From contig JAWXTR010000023.1 in the NCBI GenBank assembly GCA_044433365.1, positions 1 through 31,787 on the forward strand: a stretch of 31,787 nucleotides of DNA, written 5' to 3'. Shown piece after piece: positions 26,701 through 31,787 of this stretch. Below the pieces are notes generated by a model, which had not been told where the DNA came from, made no database searches, and saw only the letters and a program-made list of their open reading frames with translations. Source of the DNA: CAMQVM01 sp044433365. Lineage in GTDB: Bacteria > Bacteroidota > Bacteroidia > Bacteroidales > Rikenellaceae. Position 1 is the stretch's first letter, and each line of letters opens with the position of its first letter. Both the position numbers and the translations under genes were made by a program.

Positions 26701-26852
26701 CAGCAGCGGCAAGTGGTATGTTGATAGGTACTGTGTTTGGTGTGTTTGTTATTCCTTCGCTATTTATTATCTTCAAAACAATTGATGAGAAAATGCGTAG
26801 TAAAAACCCTAAACTACACTCAAATCCACATACTCCAATTGAAAATAATTAA
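23706..26852 (+). CDS. RND multidrug efflux pump, inner-membrane subunit (HAE1 type)
   Basis: Proton-driven exporter of hydrophobic compounds from the periplasm and inner membrane. Its 1048 residues match the AcrB/MexB length, with the twelve-helix, two-repeat layout: MVQKFISRPVLSTVLSILIV starts helix 1, and each half carries a large periplasmic loop. The proton-relay pair D405-D406 is present in IGMVVDDAIVVVEAV (helix 4), and the matching lysine lies in GLLAKNGILIVEFARQ (helix 10). PTGFIPNEDQG and FFPVSFMSGPTGVFYRQF are family signatures. The start at 23706 gives the standard N-terminus. It is followed after 36 bases by the outer-membrane channel gene. Confidence 0.96.
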   Translation: MVQKFISRPVLSTVLSILIVLIGLLGLSSLPMSQYPDIAPPMVKVTTSYPGANAEVVQKSVMAPLEEQINGVENMTYIVSTSSNDGSGTIEVYFELGTDPDMAAVNVQNRVSAASSKLPSTVTQNGVTTEKVQNNMLLVVSLYSENPEFDETFLQNYSKINLLPMLQRVNGVGRINVFGAKDYSMRVWLDPAKMASYNLSPTEVSAAIQEQNLEAAPGKFGENSNQAFQYTIKYKGKYTTEEEYENIVIRTDANGNFLKLKDVARVEFGSFNYGTASMSQGETSSSMAIYQMAGSNANEVVNNLKATIAEAQKSMPPGIEISIPYDTNLSLEESIKKVLHTFLEAFFLVFIVVYVFLQDLRSTLIPVISSLVAIIGTFFFLQMFGFSINLLTLFALVLAIGMVVDDAIVVVEAVHAKLEHDPSQSLFDATSSAMHEITGAVISITFVMSAVFFPVSFMSGPTGVFYRQFAITLAVAMILSAINALTLSPVLCVLIIKHKGGEKVGIVQRLQDSFNAHFEAMTNKYKKVLETFAKRRFIPIAILLVFALIGGYLMKTTPTGFIPNEDQGMIMGDISLPAGSSLERSIAVAEKVDSIQRSIPEISQRLTVSGVSILTGSNGGSYSLVISNLVPWNERERDINQVLGELYAKTSQITEGRALFFVPPAVPGFGVSNGLEIQLQDRTGGDLTEFSNIANEFIAALSAQPEIQYATTGFNVDFPQYEFSVDIEKCKLANVSVSEVFSTMQTYYGSMFVSDFNRFTKYYRVMVQADPEDRTDLNSIYRVMVKNNLGEMVPISTLVDFKRVYGPEAITRYNLFTAATITGVPNPGFSTGDAIAAVSKAAETLPQGYSYEFSGMTREEIKAGNQQVMIFALCFIFVYLILCAQYESYILPLSVMIPLVIGIAGVFIGISALGIDNNIYVQVALIMLIGLLAKNGILIVEFARQRRDEFGLSIKEAAIEGAAARLRPILMTSFAFIFGMIPLMIATGAGAAGNNSIGTAAASGMLIGTVFGVFVIPSLFIIFKTIDEKMRSKNPKLHSNPHTPIENN

Positions 26853-26888
26853 TTAGGTAGCATTTTAAAATCTAAGCAAATTAAAATT

Positions 26889-28298
26889 ATGATAATTAGA
26901 AAAAAAATATACGGAGCACTATTTATTGCAGCTGTTGCCTCATCGCTTTTTAGCTGTGTAACACCTCGTTACAAAACTCCCGACAATATAATTGCTCAGA
27001 GTGTATATCGCAATGGTAGTAGTGATACTACCACCATTGCTGCAATAGATTGGGATGTATTTTACGGTGATAAATATCTTCGTAGCTTAATTAGCGAAGC
27101 ACTTGATAGCAACATTAGCCTTCATCTCTCAATCTCACGTATTGAGCAGGCAAAACAGTATCTTTATCAATCTCGTGCTGCATTTGCACCATCGTTTAAC
27201 GCCTCTGCACAAGCTATCTACACCGATCCTTCAAGCACTGGAGCATCTCAAGTTGCTGAGGGTGTGAAAACACCTATTAGCGACTACACCCTATCAGTTT
27301 CTGCATCGTGGGAGATTGATATTTGGGGTAAAATTTCAAGTTCAAAACGTGCTTCTTATGCAAATTTATTAGCTACTGAGGCTGCAAAAGATGCAGTTGT
27401 TACCGATCTTGTTGCCAATATAGCTACAGCCTACTATCAATTGGTTGTTATGGACTCAAAGCTTGCAGTTACCCAGAAAACTATCTCACTTTATCAAGAT
27501 TATCTCGATAAAGTGTCGATTATGAAAGAGCAAGGGCAAACAAACGAAGTTGCAGTACTTCAAGCTAAAGCACAACTATATGGTGCCAAAGGCTATCTAC
27601 CACAAGTTAAGAGTGGTATAACCATTATGGAAAATTACATCTCTCTTCTTCTTGGTAAAAGCTGCACACCTATAGAGCGTTGCAATTCATTGGAGCTTAA
27701 CTCTATCAACTACTCTATAGATACAGGCGTTCCTACTGCACTACTTCAATATCGTCCTGATGTTCGTGCTGCGGAATTTGCTATGCGTAGCGCACATGAG
27801 AGTTTTAATGTAGCCAAAGCGTCTATGTATCCTGCTCTTACACTTACAGGTCAAGTTGGCTATGAATCATTAGCAGCCGATACATGGTTTAAACCAGAAT
27901 CTCTATTTTGGAACGCTGTAGGAGGTCTTACTGCTCCAATTTTCAATGCTCGTGCTCTTCGTACTCAAAAGAAAGTGGCTGAGCTTCAAAAAAATGATAG
28001 CTACCTTCAATTCAAACTTTCACTTCTTAATGCTATGATGGAGGTTTCAAACTCTATTTTAAGCCTTGACAGTGCTACTGAAAAAGCTGAGTATGACAAG
28101 CTTCAATATGAAGCAATTAGCACTGCATTTGATTATTCAATGGATCTTTTCGAAAGAGGATATGCTACATACCTTGATGTTCTGACTGCTCAAAATGGTC
28201 TTTTCACAACAGAACTTAGCCTTTACGATAGCTACTTAGATGTTGCAACTCAGCGAATTGAGCTTTATCGTGCACTTGGTGGCGGATGGATCAGATAA
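26889..28298 (+). CDS. RND efflux outer-membrane channel lipoprotein (TolC/NodT family)
   Basis: Completes the tripartite exporter by forming the outer-membrane and periplasmic tunnel. The 469 residues start with a lipoprotein signal (lipobox LFSCV, cysteine at about residue 23). Two repeats of an outer-membrane-factor domain follow; YKTPDNI after the lipobox and the ISRIEQAKQYLYQSRAAFAP segment are typical. In the second half LQYRPDVRAAEFAMRSAHESFNVAKASMYPALTL is cut here to its core, RPDVRAAE and YPALTL, which mark the OprM/NodT group. The C-terminal helices end in YRALGGGWIR, as is common in this family. It lies 36 bases after the pump gene and is followed by a terminator at 28341-28388. 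Confidence 0.94.
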   Translation: MIIRKKIYGALFIAAVASSLFSCVTPRYKTPDNIIAQSVYRNGSSDTTTIAAIDWDVFYGDKYLRSLISEALDSNISLHLSISRIEQAKQYLYQSRAAFAPSFNASAQAIYTDPSSTGASQVAEGVKTPISDYTLSVSASWEIDIWGKISSSKRASYANLLATEAAKDAVVTDLVANIATAYYQLVVMDSKLAVTQKTISLYQDYLDKVSIMKEQGQTNEVAVLQAKAQLYGAKGYLPQVKSGITIMENYISLLLGKSCTPIERCNSLELNSINYSIDTGVPTALLQYRPDVRAAEFAMRSAHESFNVAKASMYPALTLTGQVGYESLAADTWFKPESLFWNAVGGLTAPIFNARALRTQKKVAELQKNDSYLQFKLSLLNAMMEVSNSILSLDSATEKAEYDKLQYEAISTAFDYSMDLFERGYATYLDVLTAQNGLFTTELSLYDSYLDVATQRIELYRALGGGWIR

Positions 28299-28305
28299 TA
28301 TTTAA

Positions 28306-28388
28306 GGGAACTTCTAAAAATTAGATTTTAAGAAATTTTTAATAGGTTGTTTAAGATAGCTTTTGCTGTTTTAGATGACCTATTTTTT
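28306..28388 (+). terminator. End of the RND operon: Family B end fragment and terminator hairpin
   Basis: GGGAACTTCTAAAAATTAGA at 28306 is a Family B end without an obvious partner. At 28341-28388 AATAGGT pairs with ACCTATT, with an inner AGC/GCT stem, followed by TTTTTT. This is the likely end of the efflux transcript. The next hundred bases hold nothing recognisable. Confidence 0.7.
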
Positions 28389-28487
28389 GGTTTTAATTTG
28401 TTTTTTAGGCACATTCCTGTAGATTTGCAGTATAAAAAAAATCATTAATTTTGAAGTGAAGTTGTAGTGGTTTTGCGAACAACCCTT

Positions 28488-28659
28488 TTTAGAGGAGTTC
28501 TAATTTCTGGATTTTGAGGTATTTTTTGCTGACTGCTTTCAATGGAATTTATCCTAATTGATTTAACGACAATGGTATATTTTTTGAAAGTTTGAAGACA
28601 ATAATAATCTTTTGGGAACTTCTATATTTACTAAAATGTGAGTTTAGAACTCCCCTTTA
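28488..28659. repeat. Family B element (164 bp) upstream of the SOD gene
   Basis: The element 28492-28655 has ends GAGGAGTTCTAATTTCTGG and TTTAGAACTCCCC and is bounded by TTTA on both sides (28488-28491 and 28656-28659). Its interior has drifted more than in the 5317 and 23388 copies and includes an additional end-like GGGAACTTCTATA near 28614. It stops 12 bases before the SOD start codon, so it forms nearly the whole upstream region of that gene. Confidence 0.8.
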
Positions 28660-28671
28660 AAAATTTCAGAT

Positions 28672-29253
28672 ATGGAATACAAACTTTTTGATTTACCCTA
28701 TGCAATGGATGCTTTAGAGCCAGAAATGAGCAAAAAAACTTTGGAGTATCACTACGGTAAACATCACAGAACTTATGTTGAGAAATACAATGCTCTACTT
28801 GCCGATTCTACCTTTAAATCTCACTCTATCGAGCAAGTTATAAAGGAGTCGGACGGTGCTCTATTCAACAATGCGGCACAGGCGTGGAACCACACTTTTT
28901 TCTTCGAACAACTCTCGGCCGACCCAAAAATTGAGCCTACAGGCGCACTTTTAGAGGCAATTGAGCTATCGTTTGGGAGCTTTGGTTCGATGAAAGAACA
29001 GATGGCTCAAGCAGCACTTACGCTTTTTGGCTCTGGATGGGTATGGCTTGTTAGAGATGGCAAAAATGAGCTTATGATTGCGCCAATGGGCAATGCCAAC
29101 ACTCCTCTAAAAGAGGGTAGAGAACCTATTTTAACGATAGATGTTTGGGAACACGCATACTATATAGATTATTTTAATTCACGTGTAGAATATCTGACTG
29201 CTCTCTGGAAATTAATTGATTGGAAAGTTATCGAAAAAAGATGGGATAGATAG
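28672..29253 (+). CDS. sodB: Superoxide dismutase, Fe or Fe/Mn type
   Basis: Converts superoxide to oxygen and hydrogen peroxide in the cytoplasm, protecting oxygen-sensitive enzymes such as the KorAB system. All four metal ligands are visible in its 193 residues: H27 (EYHYGKHH), H74 (AAQAWNHTFFF), D157 and H161 (DVWEHAYYIDY). Q70 in NNAAQAWNH is the glutamine placement typical of the iron-type enzyme, so iron or cambialistic metal use is expected. FGSGWVWLV is the other family signature. No signal peptide. It is monocistronic and convergent with the Nudix gene, sharing the terminator at 29284-29321. Its upstream region is almost entirely a palindromic repeat, so its promoter must lie in or before that element. 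Confidence 0.97.
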   Translation: MEYKLFDLPYAMDALEPEMSKKTLEYHYGKHHRTYVEKYNALLADSTFKSHSIEQVIKESDGALFNNAAQAWNHTFFFEQLSADPKIEPTGALLEAIELSFGSFGSMKEQMAQAALTLFGSGWVWLVRDGKNELMIAPMGNANTPLKEGREPILTIDVWEHAYYIDYFNSRVEYLTALWKLIDWKVIEKRWDR

Positions 29254-29283
29254 GTTTTCTTCAAAAAAAAGGATTTTTGTTCA

Positions 29284-29321
29284 AAAGGCTCATTTACAGA
29301 AAAAAGTGTAAATGAGCCTTT
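29284..29321. terminator. Bidirectional terminator between the SOD and Nudix genes
   Basis: AAAGGCTCATTTACA pairs perfectly with TGTAAATGAGCCTTT, loop of eight bases. The genes on either side converge on it. The T run is short on the plus strand and interrupted on the minus strand. Confidence 0.8.
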
Positions 29322-29330
29322 AAAATATTA

Positions 29331-29366
29331 GGAGAGTTCTAAATTCTGGATTTTTAGAGATTCTCC
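29331..29366. repeat. Short degenerate Family B element overlapping the Nudix gene 3' end
   Basis: GGAGAGTTCTAAATTCTGG to GAGATTCTCC, 36 bp, palindromic at its ends. No clean duplication is visible. It contains the last three codons and the TAA stop of the leftward Nudix gene. Confidence 0.65.
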
Positions 29367-29971
29367 TTTTGTAAATAGTTGTCGTACACCTCACAAATAG
29401 TAGGATAACTATTATTAAGATACTCCAACACTTTATTTTTGTCGACCCACTCTATTTCACTAATTCCCTCTTCTGTTTGAGGGGTTAATATAGTTGAATT
29501 ACTACTCATTCGATACCAAGAGGTGGTTTTGATTATCCACTTTTCAAACATATAGTAGATATGGTAGCTATCACATATTTTTTCGCCAACACTAGTAACT
29601 TTCACTCCACACTCCTCTTCTACTTCACGCTCAGCACACTCAGAGGTAGTTTCGCCTTTTTCTTGTTTTCCTTTTGGTAAATCCCATTTAGAGTTTCTAT
29701 AAATCATAAGAATCTGACCCTCGTCGTTTTTGACTACTCCTCCAGCAGCAGATATATGTTTGAAAATTTTAGATAATTTTTCAAGAAGTTCACTACTGCT
29801 CATATCTTCAAAAACCAGAATATCATCATTTTCTAAAATTTCCATCAATTTTTCAACCGACTCAGGAAAATCGTTATCATTTATTAGGCAATTTACGCTT
29901 TTTTTACTATTTTTGTACTCAGATAAACAGTTTGTAATGACCTTGTCATTATAATAAACATTAATTTTCAT
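29354..29971 (-). CDS. Nudix hydrolase with an extra N-terminal domain
   Basis: A 205-residue protein with a perfect Nudix box at 101-123 (GKQEKGETTSECAEREVEEE, then CGV), fitting G-x5-E-x7-REU-x-EE-x-GU, so it should cleave a nucleoside diphosphate linked to some moiety using divalent metal. WDLPKGK just before it is typical. The first 75 residues are an additional domain without a motif I recognise. The gene starts 18 bases from pyrE and is divergent from it, an arrangement suggesting shared control, but substrate is unknown. Its stop lies within a Family B repeat, so the last three residues (ENL) derive from that element. No signal peptide or membrane helix. Confidence 0.92.
   Translation of the reverse strand: MKINVYYNDKVITNCLSEYKNSKKSVNCLINDNDFPESVEKLMEILENDDILVFEDMSSSELLEKLSKIFKHISAAGGVVKNDEGQILMIYRNSKWDLPKGKQEKGETTSECAEREVEEECGVKVTSVGEKICDSYHIYYMFEKWIIKTTSWYRMSSNSTILTPQTEEGISEIEWVDKNKVLEYLNNSYPTICEVYDNYLQKENL
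29908..29915 (+). promoter_or_regulatory. Putative pyrE -7 element inside the Nudix gene
   Basis: TATTTTTG matches TAnnTTTG, 74 bases before the pyrE ATG and within the 5' part of the divergent Nudix gene. With only 18 bases between the two start codons, the promoter must lie inside coding sequence. No clear -33 element. Confidence 0.4.
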
Positions 29972-29989
29972 ATAGTTATAATTAAGATT

Positions 29990-30625
29990 ATGAGTAATAA
30001 TATCGCTCGCAATGTTGCAGCAACTTTACTGCAAATTAAAGCAATTAAATTAAATAGTGCAAATCATTTTACATGGGCTTCGGGTTGGTACTCTCCAATC
30101 TACTGTGATAATCGCAAAATTTTGTCGTATCCAGAGGCTAGAAAAGAGGTTTATGAGAGTTTTGCAGAGATTATCCAAAATCTTTATCCAGAGGCAGAAG
30201 TTATCGCAGGTGTAGCTACTGGCGCAATTGCACATGGTGTTTTAGCTGCTGAGGCGATGCAAAAACCATTTATTTACGTTCGTAGTGCACCAAAAGAGCA
30301 TGGAATGACTAACCAAGTTGAAGGTGAGGTTAAAGCTGGAGCAAAAGTTGTCGTTGTAGAAGATTTAGTATCCACTGGCGGTAGTAGCTTAAAAGCTGTT
30401 GAGGCTCTTGAGGCTGCTGGTTGCGAGGTTTTGGGTATGGTGGCAATATTCACTTATGGATTCCCTAAAGCAGAAGAGAACTTTGCTGCTGCTAATGTAA
30501 AATTAGACACTCTTAGCAATTACAACACTTTAATTGAGATTGCACAAGAGCAAAACTACATTAATGAATCGGAAATAGAAACATTAAAAGAGTGGCGTAA
30601 ATCACCACAAACTTGGAAAAAATAG
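29990..30625 (+). CDS. pyrE: Orotate phosphoribosyltransferase
   Basis: Joins orotate to PRPP to give orotidine monophosphate in pyrimidine synthesis. The 211 residues have the PRPP-binding motif VVVVEDLVSTGGSS (120-133, acidic pair E124-D125) and the flexible loop around VRSAPKEHG (97-105). FTWASGWYSPIYCDNRK (27-43) is typical of OPRTases. Length is standard, and the ATG at 29990 gives the expected N-terminus. It is divergent from the Nudix gene and is followed by a multi-hairpin repeat and then an SRPBCC-like gene in the same direction. I recall this neighbourhood (Nudix, pyrE, SRPBCC) from other Bacteroidales genomes, but that is memory and not verified here. Confidence 0.97.
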   Translation: MSNNIARNVAATLLQIKAIKLNSANHFTWASGWYSPIYCDNRKILSYPEARKEVYESFAEIIQNLYPEAEVIAGVATGAIAHGVLAAEAMQKPFIYVRSAPKEHGMTNQVEGEVKAGAKVVVVEDLVSTGGSSLKAVEALEAAGCEVLGMVAIFTYGFPKAEENFAAANVKLDTLSNYNTLIEIAQEQNYINESEIETLKEWRKSPQTWKK

Positions 30626-30638
30626 TAGGCGAATTCGC

Positions 30639-30843
30639 AAAAACCCTTTTGCGGATTTGCCTCACAATTTTTGAAAAAAATTGTGCGCTCATCGTCTCGA
30701 AGAACGATGAAGGCGTGTTTTTGTTCACTTTTTCTTAAAAAGTGTTAAATATAGTTTTTTGATTACCTCCATTTTTGCACAAAAGTGCAAAAATGGAGGT
30801 AATTAGGAAGTTTTTTAGGAATGTAACTAATTGCAAACTAACT
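30639..30843 (+). repeat. Family C five-hairpin intergenic repeat, right copy
   Basis: Inverted counterpart of 13-220. Successive hairpins are: GCAAAA/TTTTGC just after the pyrE stop (30628-30661, extending slightly outside the repeat), CACAATTTTT/AAAAATTGTG, TCATCGT/ACGATGA, CACTTTTT/AAAAAGTG, and a perfect 42-bp palindrome at 30762-30803 with 19-bp arms around AAAA. Homology to the left copy ends about 30 bases before the next gene. Like the left copy it directly follows a gene 3' end. Confidence 0.85.
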
Positions 30844-30872
30844 TAATAGAGGTTTTGCGAATGACTCATAGT

Positions 30873-31274
30873 ATGACAGAATATATCAGCAATCAAGAGA
30901 GGGTAAACAAACCAGATTATATGATTTATACCGCTCTTTCTGATTTTAACAACTTTACACCAATCCTACAAGATAAAGTGGAGGGATGGGCTGTAGAGGG
31001 CGACCATTGCTCATTTAAGGTAAAAGGGTTTAATGTTAAATTGGCATTTGTAGATAAAGAGCCAAACAAACTTATTAAGCTGACAGGCGTTGATATTCCA
31101 TTTGAATTTTTCTTCTGGATTCAACTTAAAGGATTAGCTCCCGACGACACTCGTATGAGAGTTGTAGTGCACGCAAAACTCAACGCAATGATGAAAATGA
31201 TGGTTGGTAAGAAGCTAAAAGAGGGAGTTAATCAGATTGCTTCTCAAATTGCAACTGCTTTTAATTCAATTTAA
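30873..31274 (+). CDS. SRPBCC/START-like ligand-binding fold protein
   Basis: A small cytoplasmic protein of 133 residues, probably a helix-grip fold of the SRPBCC superfamily that holds a hydrophobic ligand; no catalytic motif can be claimed. NKPDYMIYTALSDFNNF near the N-terminus and the C-terminal amphipathic helix (KKLKEGVNQIASQIATAF) are the features I recognise, and the middle is beta-rich (CSFKVKGFNVKLAFVDKEP, IPFEFFFWIQL). The start MTEYISNQERV at 30873 was chosen to match the usual family length; ATG at 30861 (MTHS) and a TTG at 30831 are also in frame, the latter inside the repeat. The stop codon overlaps the duplicated target of a short Family B element. Confidence 0.8.
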   Translation: MTEYISNQERVNKPDYMIYTALSDFNNFTPILQDKVEGWAVEGDHCSFKVKGFNVKLAFVDKEPNKLIKLTGVDIPFEFFFWIQLKGLAPDDTRMRVVVHAKLNAMMKMMVGKKLKEGVNQIASQIATAFNSI

Positions 31275-31311
31275 TGTAGTTCTAAATTTTGTTTTTGAGA
31301 AATTCCCTTTA
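31270..31311. repeat. Short degenerate Family B element with TTTA duplication
   Basis: A 34-bp unit (31274-31307), from ATGTAGTTCTAAATTTTG to GAGAAATTCCC, lies between TTTA at 31270-31273 and 31308-31311. The TAA stop of the SRPBCC gene spans the left junction. Confidence 0.65.
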
Positions 31312-31380
31312 GAAATAAGTCTAATCAAAAAAAAGATAAAAGGATGACACAAAAGTAAAGAAATTTACTTAAAATTACAC

Positions 31381-31442
31381 AATCCAGACCAATACCCCCA
31401 CTCATAACGTTTGTGAGCAGGGGGTGATGGTCTGGATTTTTG
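31381..31442 (+). terminator. Strong hairpin, probable terminator of the pyrE-SRPBCC unit
   Basis: AATCCAGACC pairs with GGTCTGGATT, then ACCCCC with GGGGGT and CTCA with TGAG, with small internal loops, followed by TTTTT. It is far richer in G and C than its surroundings. A terminator is the simplest reading; a structured RNA is possible. Confidence 0.7.
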
Positions 31443-31471
31443 ATTGTGAGTCACCCACTTATTTGTTTAAA

Positions 31472-31537
31472 GTGAAGTTCTAAATTCTATATTTTGAGAG
31501 ATTTTTTGTTTTAAGGCTTTAGATTTTAGAAGTTACC
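31472..31537. repeat. Family B deletion derivative (66 bp)
   Basis: The left 50 bases (GTGAAGTTCTAAATTCT, TTTTGAGAGATTTTTTG, TTTTAAGG) match the left part of the full copy at 5317. It then jumps to the right end (AGATTTTAGAAGTTACC). The join falls in AGATTT, a short sequence present in both parts of the full element. Flanks are TAAA and TTTA, an imperfect duplication. Confidence 0.75.
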
Positions 31538-31559
31538 TTTATATAATTTATAATAAAGA

Positions 31560-31626
31560 TGTAATAATTTCCAATACTTTTCATTAATATTTTCAAAAAG
31601 TATTGGAAATTATTACAATTTTTTTT
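31560..31626 (+). terminator. Perfect 22-bp inverted repeat with T run
   Basis: The arm 31560-31581 (TGTAATAATTTCCAATAC and on) is exactly complementary to 31596-31617, loop of 14 bases, followed by a run of eight T. It resembles a terminator, although the stem is AT-rich. It overlaps the -33 region of the promoter just downstream and could also be an operator. Confidence 0.7.
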
Positions 31627-31633
31627 AACTTTG
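31603..31633 (+). promoter_or_regulatory. Promoter of a gene beyond the window
   Basis: TTG (31603-31605), 20 bases, then TAACTTTG (31626-31633), a very good Bacteroidota promoter. Transcription would start near 31640 and run through the Family A copy at 31670 into a gene outside the window. The TTG lies inside the right arm of the perfect inverted repeat. Confidence 0.65.
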
Positions 31634-31669
31634 TCAAAACTACAACGAAAACGTTTGTTTTATTGTAAA

Positions 31670-31787
31670 TAAGTAGGGTAAAATAATTATTGGTGTATTT
31701 TTAAAAGTGCTATTGGAGATGAGATTTTTTGCTATTGAATCGAAAATATAGTGGTTCTATATTGAGATTTAATAGTGAAAAATATCG
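31670..31787 (+). mobile_element. Family A MITE-like element, copy 6 (cut by window end)
   Basis: The first 118 bases of the element, identical by eye to copies 2 and 4; the remainder lies beyond the window. It sits 36 bases after the -7 element at 31626-31633, so it would again be part of a 5' leader. Confidence 0.87.

Noticed and set aside
13..30843. The inverted Family C copies as ends of a 30-kb transposon or genomic island
   Set aside because: The interval carries ordinary housekeeping genes, no recombinase, and uniform composition; the repeats more likely are dispersed intergenic units.
31381..31442. tRNA or riboswitch at the GC-rich hairpin
   Set aside because: It is a single long stem with internal loops and a T tail, without cloverleaf or any riboswitch core that I recognise; terminator is simpler.

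Overview
The window is AT-rich and reads as a chromosomal stretch from a member of the Bacteroidota, most likely Bacteroidales. The evidence is: promoters of the TTG-N20/21-TAnnTTTG type instead of TTGACA/TATAAT; no clear Shine-Dalgarno sequences before most starts; a complete Na+-NQR operon; a 2-oxoglutarate:ferredoxin oxidoreductase with the gamma and alpha parts fused; a long IleRS; a DUF2851-like protein found in this phylum; and secreted GH29 fucosidase and S1 sulfatase enzymes typical of glycan degraders. No tRNA, rRNA, CRISPR array, integrase or transposase gene was seen.

Layout. 1-252: a multi-hairpin repeat. 253-1818 (-): secreted alpha-L-fucosidase. 1947-8029 (-): nqrABCDEF, with its terminator at 1870-1917 and tandem -7 motifs at 8184-8199. 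8030-8785: a repeat-rich gap. 8786-10084 (+): DUF2851-like protein. 10085-10831: a second repeat-rich gap. 10832-14257 (+): ileS. 15022-16560 (+): secreted M28 peptidase. 16893-19987 (+): korA-korB. 20201-21814 (+): S1 sulfatase. 22243-28298 (+): RND efflux operon (lipoprotein adaptor, inner-membrane pump, lipoprotein outer-membrane channel). 28672-29253 (+): iron-type superoxide dismutase. 29354-29971 (-): Nudix hydrolase, divergent from pyrE (29990-30625 +). 30873-31274 (+): SRPBCC/START-like protein. 31275-31787: terminators, a promoter and the start of another repeat copy.

The genes are mostly housekeeping: sodium-pumping respiration, anaerobic 2-oxoacid metabolism, translation, pyrimidine synthesis, oxygen defence and drug efflux, plus two secreted glycan-active enzymes. 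The unusual layer is the intergenic DNA, which holds at least three families of hairpin-forming repeats. Family A is 167 bp, one long imperfect palindrome bounded by TA, with six copies all in the same orientation; one is an internal-deletion derivative and one is cut by the window edge. Family B is about 162 bp, also palindromic, with 43-66 bp deletion derivatives; five insertions have perfect 4-bp duplications fitting TNNA (TTAA, TATA, TCTA, TAAA, TTTA). Family B has inserted into the nqr and RND operons, has inserted into itself, and has rewritten the 3' end of nqrB. Family C is a chain of five hairpins in two inverted copies about 30 kb apart. These look like non-autonomous, MITE-like elements whose mobilising enzyme lies outside the window.
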